NCBI GenBank assembly: GCA_016712675.1
Contig: JADJQR010000001.1
Span: 3,100,001-3,164,000, forward strand
From: a bacterium
GTDB taxonomy: Bacteria; Krumholzibacteriota; Krumholzibacteriia; LZORAL124-64-63
Length of the DNA stretch: 64,000 bases
Direction of reading: 5' to 3'
Shown here: positions 7,989-16,465 of the stretch, piece by piece
How positions within the stretch are numbered: position 1 is the first letter of the stretch
How the letters are laid out: the number at the start of each line of letters is the position of its first letter
Translations under genes and position numbers: made by a program
The notes under the pieces: generated by a model
The model's database searches: none
Seen by the model: only the letters and a program-made list of their open reading frames with translations
Told to the model about the DNA's origin: nothing

Positions 7989-9230
7989 ATGGACGATCCG
8001 CGCTTCGAGCCCGCCGACAACGACGCCCCCGTTTCGCCGCTGCCCGAACTCCTCCCTCGCCGCCGCACTCCGTGGAACTCGGTCGGCGGTCGCGTCATCA
8101 GCGTTGTCAGCCGCAAGGGTGGAGTCGGGAAGACCACGTCGACCGTGAACCTCGGCGCCGCGCTGGCGTTGTCCGGTCACTCGGTACTGATCGTCGGGCT
8201 CGATCCGCAGTGCGGTGTTTGCCGCACGCTCGGTGTGCGCCCGCACGAATTGCCGCGCTGCCTGGACGAGTTGTGGTCGGCGCGCGCACGCTTGGCCGAC
8301 CTTGCGCAGTCGTCGCCGGTCGAGAACCTCTTCTTCGTGGCGCCGCGCATCCTGACGCTCGAGGAGGAGGAACGGTTCCTGGGTCACCTGCAGGAACGCG
8401 GCGGCGACCTGGTCCGCGAAATCGACCGCGCGCGCAGCCTCTACGACACGATCCTGCTGGACTGCCCGCCCGGGCTGGGCGCGCCGACCCGCGCCGCGCT
8501 GCTGGCCTCCGACGGTTACCTCGTGCCGGTCCAGAACGAGGAGCTCTGCCGCGAGTCGCTCGACGCGCTGCTCGAGTTCATCGACACCTTCCGCGACCGC
8601 AACTTCGCATCCGACCTCTCCGACGGCGAGCATGCCGCTCCCCTGCAACTCGAAGGCCTGTTCCTCACCATGGCGGCGCAGGGCACGCGCGTGGGGCGCG
8701 AGGTCGCGGCTCGGATCCAGGAGGATTTCGGCGACCTGCTCTTCGACACCGCCATTCCGCGGACCGTGCGGCTGGCCGAGATGGCGCTCAAGGGCCAACC
8801 GGCCGTCATCTACGATCGCCGGTCGGCGGGCAGCCGCGCGTACTTTGATTTGGCCGACGAGCTGGTGGCGCGTTACTGTGTGGACCGTGCCGCGGGCAAC
8901 GGCGGCGAAGCCGTGGACGCCGGCGACGGCGGCGAGTCCGGCCCGGGCGACCGCCCGGCGGCCCGCTTCGCGGCGGGTGGTCTCGAGCGCTTCCTGGCTG
9001 CTTTGGCTGGCGGCTCCGGAGACGCCGCGGCCGACCGCGGGATCGGCGAACCCGGCTTCGGGGATCGCGACGCGGGTGAGTTCCCGCTCGACACCTTCGG
9101 CGGGCCCGAAATGGTCTCGCTGGACGATCTGCTGGACGAGGAGGAGCGCCGCAACGGCCTGGACGAGCGATCGTCAGGTGACGATTGGGGCGGCGAAGAC
9201 TGGAGCTTCGACTCGGACCGACTCAACTGA
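7989..9230 (+). CDS. Orphan ParA/MinD-like P-loop ATPase with acidic tail
   Basis: 413 residues. After a 33-residue leader comes a deviant Walker A, KGGVGKTT at 43-50, then IVGLDPQCGVCRTLG (Walker A' region) and 'DTILLDCPPGLGAPTRAALLASDGYLVPVQNEE', the standard ParA/Soj core. The last ~120 residues are Gly/Asp/Glu-rich with little predicted order, which is unusual for ParA. No ParB gene or parS-like repeat cluster is seen nearby, so it probably positions some other cargo (chemosensory array, secretion complex or organelle) rather than DNA. ATG 7989 has AAGGAGAGG at 7976-7984; the earlier in-frame ATG at 7911 has no ribosome site. A candidate promoter is at 7917-7945. Confidence 0.85.
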   Translation: MDDPRFEPADNDAPVSPLPELLPRRRTPWNSVGGRVISVVSRKGGVGKTTSTVNLGAALALSGHSVLIVGLDPQCGVCRTLGVRPHELPRCLDELWSARARLADLAQSSPVENLFFVAPRILTLEEEERFLGHLQERGGDLVREIDRARSLYDTILLDCPPGLGAPTRAALLASDGYLVPVQNEELCRESLDALLEFIDTFRDRNFASDLSDGEHAAPLQLEGLFLTMAAQGTRVGREVAARIQEDFGDLLFDTAIPRTVRLAEMALKGQPAVIYDRRSAGSRAYFDLADELVARYCVDRAAGNGGEAVDAGDGGESGPGDRPAARFAAGGLERFLAALAGGSGDAAADRGIGEPGFGDRDAGEFPLDTFGGPEMVSLDDLLDEEERRNGLDERSSGDDWGGEDWSFDSDRLN

Positions 9231-9270
9231 CGGCACCCGGGCGACCGGACCCGGGGCGCGGAGGTAGCCC

Positions 9271-10464
9271 TTGGTCGCCGACACGATGAAGTCCATCGAC
9301 ACCATGAAGTGCCTGGTGTACGACAAGTCCAGCATGCCGTGGGACACAACGCGTGGGTTCCAGGCTGCGCGACAGCCGATCCCCCGCCTTGACGAGGCCG
9401 CTCGACCGGCAGACGCCGAATGCGCGCTGGTGAAGGTGATCTATGCCGGCTTCTGCGGTTCGGACCGCGGGATCTGGAACCGCGTCGCCTTCAAAGGCAT
9501 GATCTTCGACTCGCTCAAGCGCGAGCAGAGCACCATCCGGGTCATCGGCCACGAGATGGTGGGCGAGATCGTGGCGATCGGCTCGAACGTGGCCGCCCGC
9601 TACGGCCTCTCGGTCAAGGATATCGTCTCGACCGAGAGCCACATCATCTGCGGCACTTGCTACCAATGCCGGCTCGGCCAGACGCACATCTGCAGCCAGG
9701 ATGTGATCATCGGCATCGGGCGTGATGGCTGCTTCGCCGAGTACATCAAGCTGCCGGCCAACGTGCTGTGGGCCACCGACACGCGGAAGATCCGTCTGAA
9801 GGTCGCCGCCATCCAGGAGCCTTTCGGCAACGCGGTCCATGCCTGCACCGTGGCGGACCTGCGCGGTCGCACTGTCGCGGTATTCGGCTGCGGTACGATT
9901 GGCCTCTTCGTGGTCATGGTGGCGCGTGCGCTCGGCGCCACGCGCGTGATCGGGATCGAGCCGAACGAGCGCAATGCCGAGCTGGCGCGGAAGCTGGGCG
10001 CCGACGAGGTCATCTCGATGAGACCGCCGAAGAACGGCACGCAGCCCTGGGGGGCCGACAAGGACCTGGTGCAGGCGGTGCGTGCGGCCTGCGGCGGCAT
10101 CGGCGCCGACGTCTCGATGGAGATGGCGGGCTTCAACTCAAGCGTCAACAACGCCATCCAGTCGACGCGCCGCGGCGGCGACGTCGTCCTGTTCGGGCTG
10201 AAGCAGGGGAACTTCCACATCCAGGCTTTCGACCGCATGATCGTCAACGGCCTGCGCCTGCACAGCGTGATCGGGCGACGCATCTTCGAATCGTGGTACA
10301 TCACGCGCAACCTGCTCGAGGACCGCAGCAACCGGATCCAGGACCGCATCTACGAAGACATCCTCGGCGGTGGCGAGGAGTCCGTCGTGCACATCGACAG
10401 CTTCGCGTTCGATTCGTTCGAGAAGACGCTGGCTGCCTGGCCGAAGCCGCTGATCCAGTTCTGA
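9271..10464 (+). CDS. Zinc-dependent MDR alcohol/polyol dehydrogenase
   Basis: 397 residues counting from TTG 9271. Medium-chain dehydrogenase layout: catalytic zinc ligands in AGFCGSD and GHEMVGE, structural zinc loop CGTCYQCRLGQTHIC with four Cys, the Gly-rich NAD(P) motif VFGCGTIGLF followed by VIGIEPNERN (acidic residue after strand 2, favouring NAD). The family covers threonine, sorbitol and alcohol dehydrogenases. 'FAEYIKLPANVLW' and the C-terminal part are closest to threonine/polyol dehydrogenase types, but I cannot assign the substrate. TTG 9271 is preferred because GGAGGT at 9260-9265 is correctly spaced to it; the ATGs at 9286 and 9304 are further from any ribosome site. The selenoprotein gene begins 41 bases after its stop, on the same strand. 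Confidence 0.82.
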   Translation: MVADTMKSIDTMKCLVYDKSSMPWDTTRGFQAARQPIPRLDEAARPADAECALVKVIYAGFCGSDRGIWNRVAFKGMIFDSLKREQSTIRVIGHEMVGEIVAIGSNVAARYGLSVKDIVSTESHIICGTCYQCRLGQTHICSQDVIIGIGRDGCFAEYIKLPANVLWATDTRKIRLKVAAIQEPFGNAVHACTVADLRGRTVAVFGCGTIGLFVVMVARALGATRVIGIEPNERNAELARKLGADEVISMRPPKNGTQPWGADKDLVQAVRAACGGIGADVSMEMAGFNSSVNNAIQSTRRGGDVVLFGLKQGNFHIQAFDRMIVNGLRLHSVIGRRIFESWYITRNLLEDRSNRIQDRIYEDILGGGEESVVHIDSFAFDSFEKTLAAWPKPLIQF

Positions 10465-10505
10465 CGGGAACGCGCAGGGCCGTCACGCAGGGGAGGTCCG
10501 TGGTT

Positions 10506-10730
10506 GTGAGAGTCGAAATCGAATACTGCCGGGTCTGAAACTACGAACCGCGCGCCGCCGGTCTGGCGGACGCCCTGACCTCGCGCTACGGATTGACCGC
10601 GAACCTCGTACCCTCCAGCGGGGGCGTCTTCGAGGTGACGATCGACGGTGAACTGGTCTTCTCCAAGAAGGCCAGGGACCGATTCCCGGACCATGCCGAG
10701 GTCTTCACGGAGATCGAGCGCCGGCGCTGA
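10506..10730 (+). CDS. SelW/Rdx-family selenoprotein; TGA at 10536-10538 read as selenocysteine
   Basis: 74 residues if the in-frame TGA is read as Sec (U11): start MRVEIEYCRVUNYEPRA, then ...LVPSSGGVFEVTIDGELVF..., SKKARDRFPDHAEVF and a final ERRR. Every part matches the SelT/SelW/SelH (Rdx) thioredoxin-like family: IEYC-x-x-C/U after strand 1, GGVFEV-x-x-DG-x-L-x-x-SKK, and RFP. The second Cys of the family's CxxC is exactly the TGA codon. After the TGA the frame stays open with strong family similarity to a TGA at 10728. GTG 10506 fits family starts and lies 9 bases after GGGGAGG (10490-10496); GTG 10500 is an alternative. Rdx proteins are small redox proteins of unknown substrate. It is probably co-transcribed with the dehydrogenase. 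Confidence 0.92.
10536..10573 (+). promoter_or_regulatory. Bacterial SECIS-like element
   Basis: UGA at 10536-10538, then a hairpin at 10552-10573: stem GCG/CGC plus CCGCC/GGCGG (arms 10555-10559 and 10565-10569) with one bulged A at 10570, and apical loop GGTCT at 10560-10564. Twenty-one bases separate the UGA from the loop. The E. coli fdhF SECIS has a GGUCU apical loop at a similar distance, and the loop G and U contact SelB. Confidence 0.8.
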
Positions 10731-10773
10731 GGTCCCGGGATCCGCGCGGCCCGGCGCGGTTCCATCCGCAGAT

Positions 10774-11388
10774 CTAGCGGGAGCCGTTTCCCGTCGGGGA
10801 ACTGTCGCGCAGTCGACGCAGTTCCTCGCGCAGCGCGCGCATCTCCGCCTGCAGATCCTCCAGCTCGCGCTGCAGCGCCTGCTCGTCGCGGGGTCCGGCT
10901 GCCGCCCAAGTGGCCGTGTCGATCCCCTCGAGCCCCGAGCGCACCGCTGCGGCCACCTGGCCCATGATCTGGTCCAGGTCCACTTGCACGAAGCCGTCGG
11001 CAGTCGTGATGTCCAAGCGGTTGTCCTGGCCGAGACGAACCTGCATCTGCAGGTCGTCCATCGCAGCCACTGCCCCACCGAGTGCGTCCCCGACCAGGCG
11101 CCCCATCGTGTCCATGTCGATGACCGTCGTCGTCACCTCGTCGCCTTCGCGGCGCGTGACTTCGAGTTTGGAGCCGTCGACCTGCAACGTGACCACGTTC
11201 TTGCCGTTGCCTCCGGCTCGCACGCGGAGCGGGTCCCTCACCGATTCGCGCGCCGGATCGGCATTCGGCGCTGCGGCGCCGGCCGTTGCCCACAGGATCG
11301 CCGCGACGGAGGCGGCGACCAGCACCAGAAGGCGGCAGCGACGCGGCGGAGCGGGCAGCGGGGGGTGCGACGGGTGCGTACGCTTCAT
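10774..11388 (-). CDS. Secreted protein with C-terminal coiled coil, function unknown
   Basis: 204 residues. A basic start and hydrophobic stretch ending ATAGAAA (about residues 18-40) is a signal peptide. The middle is rich in polar beta-type sequence (VTLQVDGSKLEVTRREGD, MQVRLGQDNRLDITTADGFVQVD). The last 40 residues, 'DEQALQRELEDLQAEMRALREELRRLRD', form a clear heptad coiled coil. ATG 11388 follows GGAGGTTGTC. I recognise no family. It probably acts in the periplasm as a homo-oligomer through the coiled coil. It is the last gene of the leftward run after the large membrane protein, 99 bases away. Confidence 0.7.
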   Translation of the reverse strand: MKRTHPSHPPLPAPPRRCRLLVLVAASVAAILWATAGAAAPNADPARESVRDPLRVRAGGNGKNVVTLQVDGSKLEVTRREGDEVTTTVIDMDTMGRLVGDALGGAVAAMDDLQMQVRLGQDNRLDITTADGFVQVDLDQIMGQVAAAVRSGLEGIDTATWAAAGPRDEQALQRELEDLQAEMRALREELRRLRDSSPTGNGSR

Positions 11389-11487
11389 GACAACCTCCGG
11401 CGCCGGGTCCAGACAAGGGGGAACCGGGACCGACAGGCCGGCCCCGGTTCCCCTACGCACTTTCGGGCGCCGGGTTGCAGCAGCCGG

Positions 11488-14379
11488 TCAGAAAACCACC
11501 GCCGGGGCCGGCAGCACCAGGGCCGTCCACCAGGCGGGGTCGATCTGAAGGTGCAGCGCACCGCCGTCCCCGGGCCGCAGCTTCCCGAACGAACCGGGAC
11601 CCCCGCCGTCGGCCAACGAAGGCACCGTGGACTGCAGGAGCAGGCGTCCATCAGCGGCGACCACCCTGCAGATCAGCTCGTCGCGAGGCCCGAACGGCAG
11701 GACGAGGTCCAGGGTCACGTTGCCCACCCAGCCGGTGCCGGCCGGAGCCGAGGGCCCGACCGGGAAGGCGCCAGAGCGCTTCAGGCCGTCACCGGCCGCG
11801 ACAGACACCTCGAGCACCGCGATATCGGGACCCGCCAGCGCGGATTGCGGGAGCCTGACGGTCGCCTGCCGCAGTCGCAGAGGCAGCGGGCGGTCCAACG
11901 CCGCGGCCAGCTCGGCCAGCTCCGATGTGCCGTCGCTGCCGTCGCCACCGGCTGCGGCCTCACCCAGGAAGCGCGCGGCCAGGGCCGACAGCCGCCGCCA
12001 CTCGCCGGACCAGTCACGCCCTTCGGCCGCCGCTCGGCGCAGGTCGCTCGCGGCGCTGCGTGTCGCTGTCAGTTGTCCCTGGCGGACCTGGCGCCGCTGG
12101 TCGGCTGCGACCTCCGCGGCGCCGGCCTGCCGACGGGCCCATTCCACCAGGAATGGCGTTCGCAGTGAGTCGGCCAGGGCCTGCCAGCGCGCCGCCGGAC
12201 GACCGGCCGCCAGGGCGCGCTTGAAGCGCAAGGGCTCCCGGTCCGGCATCGTACCGGCCCCGGCCTTGAGCAGGTCGGCTTCGTACCTTAGGCGGTCGAG
12301 GAAGGGTCGGTGGGCCGCGGCGTCGAAGCGGAAGGCCGCATTGCCTTCCAGCTTCGCCAGGTAGTGAGGGTCGGCGGCCGCACGCTCCGCCGCCCGGACA
12401 GGATCGCTGAGGTCGGCATAGAGCTTGAGCGTGCCGGCGACAAGCGCCGGCGCGTCGCCGGGAGGGAAAACGCCGGCGGCGCGGCGAAGGTCCGGCAGGA
12501 TGTCTCGTATGGCCGGGGCCGGCCAGGCCTGGCCGATCAGGGTCGGCGCGTACGCCAGCGAGCGCGCGGCCGCCGAGCGCTCGGCTTCCTTCACGCGCAG
12601 GATCTTGAAGGCGCAGTTCCGGTAGGCCCGAGTCAAGGGGCTGGCGGTGGGCGATACCCGGTCCGCGGCTCGTTTGAGGTCGACCGTCCAGCGCGGACTC
12701 CAGGACTCCGCCTGGAACAGCTCGACCAGCGCGGCCATCCCCTCGACGTTGCGACGAGCGTCGGTCAGGTCGCGGAGCTTCCAGGTCAAACCCATGCCCG
12801 TACGCGCTTCGTCGAGAGCGGCGCGGTCGCGTCGCGCCAGCGAGTCGCTGCGTGCGGCCACGGCCTCGTCGGGAAGCTGCCCGAGATCGCGCCACATCGC
12901 GCCGGCCGCCAGCGAGTGCCAGGCGAGTTCGAGCCTGGTGAGTTCGCTGGCCAGCACTTCGCCCTGCCGGGCCAGTGCGCGCAGGCGCTCTGTCTCGCGA
13001 TCGGGACGACTACCCTGCTGGATACCGTCGGCCGAGAGCTTCGCGAAGAGATCGATCTGGGCGACCAGCGGCGTCGCGCCCCGACCCGAAAGGTTAGCCA
13101 GCGCCTTGCGTCGTGCCTGGTCCAGGGAAGGGCCAAGTGCCCCGCCGGAGCCGGCCAACTGGGAGCGCTGGTCCTCATAGACCGCGCCCACGTCGACGAC
13201 CTCCAGCAACGTCGCGGCTCGCTCACTGCCTGCCTCGGGATTCATGCCGGGGATACCGGCCCATTCCAGGCTGCGGGCCAGCAAGCGGCCATTCATGCGC
13301 AGCGCGACGACTCCGCCTGCCAGGAACACGACCGCAATGACTGCCAGGACCCGCGCCAGGCCGGAGCGGCGACTGAGAGGGCGCCGGGCGCCGACGATAG
13401 CGCGGGCAGTGCCCTCTCCCGGGCCCGACCTGCGGACGGACCGACTGCCGCCGGCGGTCGTCAGCGGGGGCGTGGAGATGACCGCCGCCAGCGGTGTCTC
13501 GAGGGGCCGCGCAACCACCGGGCGCGGCTCCGCCCCCCGTGCGTCGGGTACTGAAGCCCGTATGGACTCCTGCTCGCGGCCACCGCCGAATTCATGGCGC
13601 AGGCTGAGACGGGCAATGGCATTGAGATCGCCGGCTGCCAGCTGTTGGCCGAGCGCGGCTTGGTAGGCGGAAATCTCGGGGGTCATGCCGCTGTTGGGCG
13701 TGGCCAGCAGGAATCGCTGCCAGCCGGCGAAGCCGGCACCGGTCGTTGCCAGGGCGCCCAGGTTGCAGCCGTTGGCCTCGCTGGTGGCCAGGGAAGCGAA
13801 GCGCAGTTCCCTGCGCAGCTTCGCCGGCAGGCACGAGATCACCAATGCCAGCGAACGGTCGCTGTCGGGCGTCGACTGCTCCAGCGGCAGGACCAGGCTA
13901 CCCTTCAGGATGAACTGGACGACCGCCTCGTCGATGAAGCCGCGGTCGGTCGGGCCGGGCACGAGCGCAGCCGGAAACTCGTGGGTATCGGCTTCGAGTT
14001 CGACCCGCGGCGGTGCCACGCCTGGTCTCCAGGCATCGTGGAACGACATCTGCCTCGCCAACAGGTACGGGTTGCGGTCGAAGCCGACATAGGAGGCATC
14101 TCCCAGCACGATCGCATGGAACAGCGGCTCGCTGCCGGTGCCGACGCGGATAACCGCATAGAGACGGCCACGGATCGACGGCATCGTGGCCAGCAGGGGG
14201 AACGACATGAGTGCGGGCCGGTCCAGGCCCAGCGGTGGGACATCGCCCCAGCCGCGACAGAGCCGCTCCACCTCGGCGGCGACGTCGGCACCCATGCCGG
14301 CGGACACGCCGAGAACGCCCCGCTGGGCGGGATCGCGGCGGTGGTCCCCGCCGAACAGCAGCTGTTCCACAAACGGCAT
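11488..14379 (-). CDS. Large single-pass membrane protein with GAP1-like N-terminus
   Basis: 963 residues. Residues 1-240 start MPFVEQLLFGGDHRRDPAQRG and contain 'GVLGVSAGM', a layout that resembles the N-terminal domain of GTPase-associated protein 1 (GAP1-N), though only by eye. Residues 280-340 are Pro/Arg/Ser-rich and disordered. One membrane helix lies at about 343-360 (VLAVIAVVFLAGGVVAL). The remaining ~600 residues are Ala/Arg/Leu-rich, mostly helical, and end in a beta-rich segment. ATG 14379 follows GGAGG with six-base spacing. GAP1 proteins occur in predicted GTPase-centred conflict systems, but no GTPase, vWA or TIR gene is adjacent, so the link is weak. Confidence 0.55.
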   Translation of the reverse strand: MPFVEQLLFGGDHRRDPAQRGVLGVSAGMGADVAAEVERLCRGWGDVPPLGLDRPALMSFPLLATMPSIRGRLYAVIRVGTGSEPLFHAIVLGDASYVGFDRNPYLLARQMSFHDAWRPGVAPPRVELEADTHEFPAALVPGPTDRGFIDEAVVQFILKGSLVLPLEQSTPDSDRSLALVISCLPAKLRRELRFASLATSEANGCNLGALATTGAGFAGWQRFLLATPNSGMTPEISAYQAALGQQLAAGDLNAIARLSLRHEFGGGREQESIRASVPDARGAEPRPVVARPLETPLAAVISTPPLTTAGGSRSVRRSGPGEGTARAIVGARRPLSRRSGLARVLAVIAVVFLAGGVVALRMNGRLLARSLEWAGIPGMNPEAGSERAATLLEVVDVGAVYEDQRSQLAGSGGALGPSLDQARRKALANLSGRGATPLVAQIDLFAKLSADGIQQGSRPDRETERLRALARQGEVLASELTRLELAWHSLAAGAMWRDLGQLPDEAVAARSDSLARRDRAALDEARTGMGLTWKLRDLTDARRNVEGMAALVELFQAESWSPRWTVDLKRAADRVSPTASPLTRAYRNCAFKILRVKEAERSAAARSLAYAPTLIGQAWPAPAIRDILPDLRRAAGVFPPGDAPALVAGTLKLYADLSDPVRAAERAAADPHYLAKLEGNAAFRFDAAAHRPFLDRLRYEADLLKAGAGTMPDREPLRFKRALAAGRPAARWQALADSLRTPFLVEWARRQAGAAEVAADQRRQVRQGQLTATRSAASDLRRAAAEGRDWSGEWRRLSALAARFLGEAAAGGDGSDGTSELAELAAALDRPLPLRLRQATVRLPQSALAGPDIAVLEVSVAAGDGLKRSGAFPVGPSAPAGTGWVGNVTLDLVLPFGPRDELICRVVAADGRLLLQSTVPSLADGGGPGSFGKLRPGDGGALHLQIDPAWWTALVLPAPAVVF

Positions 14380-14472
14380 GTGCCGCCTCCGGGCCAGAGA
14401 ACGCGTACGGTACCGAGGGGATATCGGCAGGAACCGGAAGGGCTTGAGCGCGCGTGCGCCCACGGACGACAG

Positions 14473-14507
14473 CGGCCGGCCGCGCGCAACGGGAGCGCGG
14501 CCGGCCG
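14473..14507 (-). terminator. Perfect 13-bp hairpin after the cytochrome gene
   Basis: Arms 14473-14485 and 14495-14507 (CGGCCGGCCGCGC and its complement) with a nine-base loop, located 42 bases beyond the stop of the cytochrome gene. There is no T tract on either side, so it may stop or protect transcripts rather than be a classical intrinsic terminator. Confidence 0.5.
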
Positions 14508-14548
14508 ATTCCTCTCGTCCCGCGTCAGGGACGATCGTGGCGCCGGGG

Positions 14549-16465
14549 CTAGATCTTCTTCTCGATGCCGAGCCGCTTCGCCTTGTCCACGTTGCCGCCG
14601 GTCGACTCGGCCGCGGCATGTTCGTGCTTGAACATCTCCTCCGGCATCGTGCCCGTCAGCCAAGACGGGTTCATCGGGTACACGTGCGGGTTGAAGATCA
14701 CGCCGTACATGTGCCAGATCAGGATGGCCAGGAACGCCAGCCAAGCCTCGTAGTAGTGGATGATCAGGAACACCTCGAGGAAGCCCTTGCCCACCTGGGC
14801 GACGATGACCTTCTCGAACCACAGGCCCAGACCCGTCAGCACCATCACGATGGTGCCCCAGATCAACGCCCAGTACTCGGCCTTCTCGACGAACGAGAAG
14901 CGGCGCATGGCGGGCGGCGTCTCGCGCTTGCCCAGGTTGTACATGACCATGCCCCAGGCCTGTTTCGCATCGTTCAGGTTCGGCGCCATGTCGCGCAGGA
15001 AGACGCGACCCTTGTACGTGAGCAGATAGCCGAGGTGCCAGAAGGCGCCGACGATCATCACGATCGCCGCGCCACGGTGGATCAGGCCGCGGACCTGCGC
15101 GCCACCTTCGCGGCCGAAGATCATCTTGGCCCACCAGGCGTCGTAGTAGCGCAACGAGAAGCCCGTCACCACGAGCACCGTGAAGCTGATCGCCAGCACG
15201 GTGTGCTGGACGACCTCGTCGGCCTCCATCCGCCGCACCTGCTTCTTGGCGAGCACGCGGCTGATCTGCTTGATGTAGTCCAGCAGGCAGTACGCCGCCA
15301 TGCCCCCGATCACCAGGAAGATGAGGAGCTGATATACCACCTTGACCACGTAGGCCACGCCGGTCCGATGCCCACCCTCCGCGGAGTGGATACGGGTCTT
15401 GGCGGCCTTCTCCGTCGACATGCCGGTGTGGCAGTGCCCGCAGGTCGCGATCAGGTTGCCCGTGGCCACCGAAGACCGCGGATCGCTCGAGGGCAGGATC
15501 GCGTGCGCACCGTGGCACGAGGCGCAGTTGGCCACCGTCCTGTCGCCAGCGCGGCTCTTCAGGCCGTGGTAGGAGTCCACGTACGACTGCAGGCGTCCGG
15601 ACGGCAGGTCGTACTTGTCGTTCAGGTTCGCCGACTCGTGGCACGGCGTGCAGGTGGCCTCGGCCACCCGGAAGGGGCTCACGGGCGAACGCGGGTCGGA
15701 AGTGGCCAGGATGCCGTGCTCACCGTGGCAGTGCGTGCAAGTGGGCGCGTCCACTTCGCCGCGCGCCACCAGCTGCCCGTGAATGCCGAACTCGAACTCG
15801 TCCTGGATCGTGCTGTGGCAGCGACCGCAGGTCTTCGAGATGTTGAAGAAGTTGATCGGGCTGTCCTTGTCGCCGGGCGGCAGCATGCGGTGCGACGAGC
15901 CGCCTGCCGAGTGGCAGTCGTTGCAGCTCGCGGCGGTGTCCTTGCCCCCGGCCGTGGCGCGACCGTGCACGCCCTTCTGGTAGACCTCGATCGGGTGCTT
16001 GAACCGGATGTTCAGCCGGCTGAGGAACTCCTGGTTCTCGTGGCACGAACCGCAGGTCGCTGGCAGGTTCGACGGGTGGACCATCGACTTCGGGTCGCCG
16101 TGGGGCAGGATGTGGTGGCTGCCATGGCAGTCCTGGCACAGTGGCACACTGTCGGACTTCCCCACGAAGCCGCGACCGTGTTGCATGTATTGCGCGGCCA
16201 CGTCCTCGTGGCAAACCGTGCAATCAGGACGCGCCAGTTCGGCACCGTGAGGCACCGCATCGATCCCCGTATGGCAATCCGTGCACGCGAACCCCTCGTG
16301 CACGCTGCCCGTCAGCGAGGCGAGGCTCACTTCCACCGGATCACCGCCGGTGTTGTCGTGGCAATCGGCGCAGACGGCGTCGGGGATGTGTCCGGCCAGC
16401 GCGGCGCCGGGCAACGCCAGCAGCGCCAGCCCCCACAGCACCCGCCAGGCAGCGTGCTTCGTCAT
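14549..16465 (-). CDS. Undecaheme cytochrome c fused to cytochrome b (CbcL-like)
   Basis: 638 residues. Signal peptide 1-25, then 11 CxxCH heme-binding motifs, with first Cys at about residues 32, 61, 82, 110, 138, 181, 213, 243, 272, 314 and 342. From residue 370 on there are at least four membrane helices with His421, His463, His477, His570 and His585 placed as in the di-heme b subunits HydC/FdnI. Geobacter CbcL has this order (nine c hemes then HydC/FdnI domain) and passes electrons from menaquinol to periplasmic cytochromes during metal respiration. This protein has two more c hemes. Likely role: quinol oxidation feeding an extracytoplasmic or extracellular acceptor. ATG 16465 follows AAAGGAA. 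An AT-rich promoter is at 16644-16671. Confidence 0.87.
   Translation of the reverse strand: MTKHAAWRVLWGLALLALPGAALAGHIPDAVCADCHDNTGGDPVEVSLASLTGSVHEGFACTDCHTGIDAVPHGAELARPDCTVCHEDVAAQYMQHGRGFVGKSDSVPLCQDCHGSHHILPHGDPKSMVHPSNLPATCGSCHENQEFLSRLNIRFKHPIEVYQKGVHGRATAGGKDTAASCNDCHSAGGSSHRMLPPGDKDSPINFFNISKTCGRCHSTIQDEFEFGIHGQLVARGEVDAPTCTHCHGEHGILATSDPRSPVSPFRVAEATCTPCHESANLNDKYDLPSGRLQSYVDSYHGLKSRAGDRTVANCASCHGAHAILPSSDPRSSVATGNLIATCGHCHTGMSTEKAAKTRIHSAEGGHRTGVAYVVKVVYQLLIFLVIGGMAAYCLLDYIKQISRVLAKKQVRRMEADEVVQHTVLAISFTVLVVTGFSLRYYDAWWAKMIFGREGGAQVRGLIHRGAAIVMIVGAFWHLGYLLTYKGRVFLRDMAPNLNDAKQAWGMVMYNLGKRETPPAMRRFSFVEKAEYWALIWGTIVMVLTGLGLWFEKVIVAQVGKGFLEVFLIIHYYEAWLAFLAILIWHMYGVIFNPHVYPMNPSWLTGTMPEEMFKHEHAAAESTGGNVDKAKRLGIEKKI

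Noticed and set aside
9768-10538. 256-codon open frame ending at the TGA at 10538
   Set aside because: Its body is the out-of-frame shadow of the dehydrogenase; only the last ten codons coincide with the real selenoprotein frame.
10506-10538. Reading the SelW-like gene as a pseudogene broken by TGA
   Set aside because: The TGA replaces a known Sec/Cys position, the frame continues with full family similarity and a SECIS-like hairpin follows.
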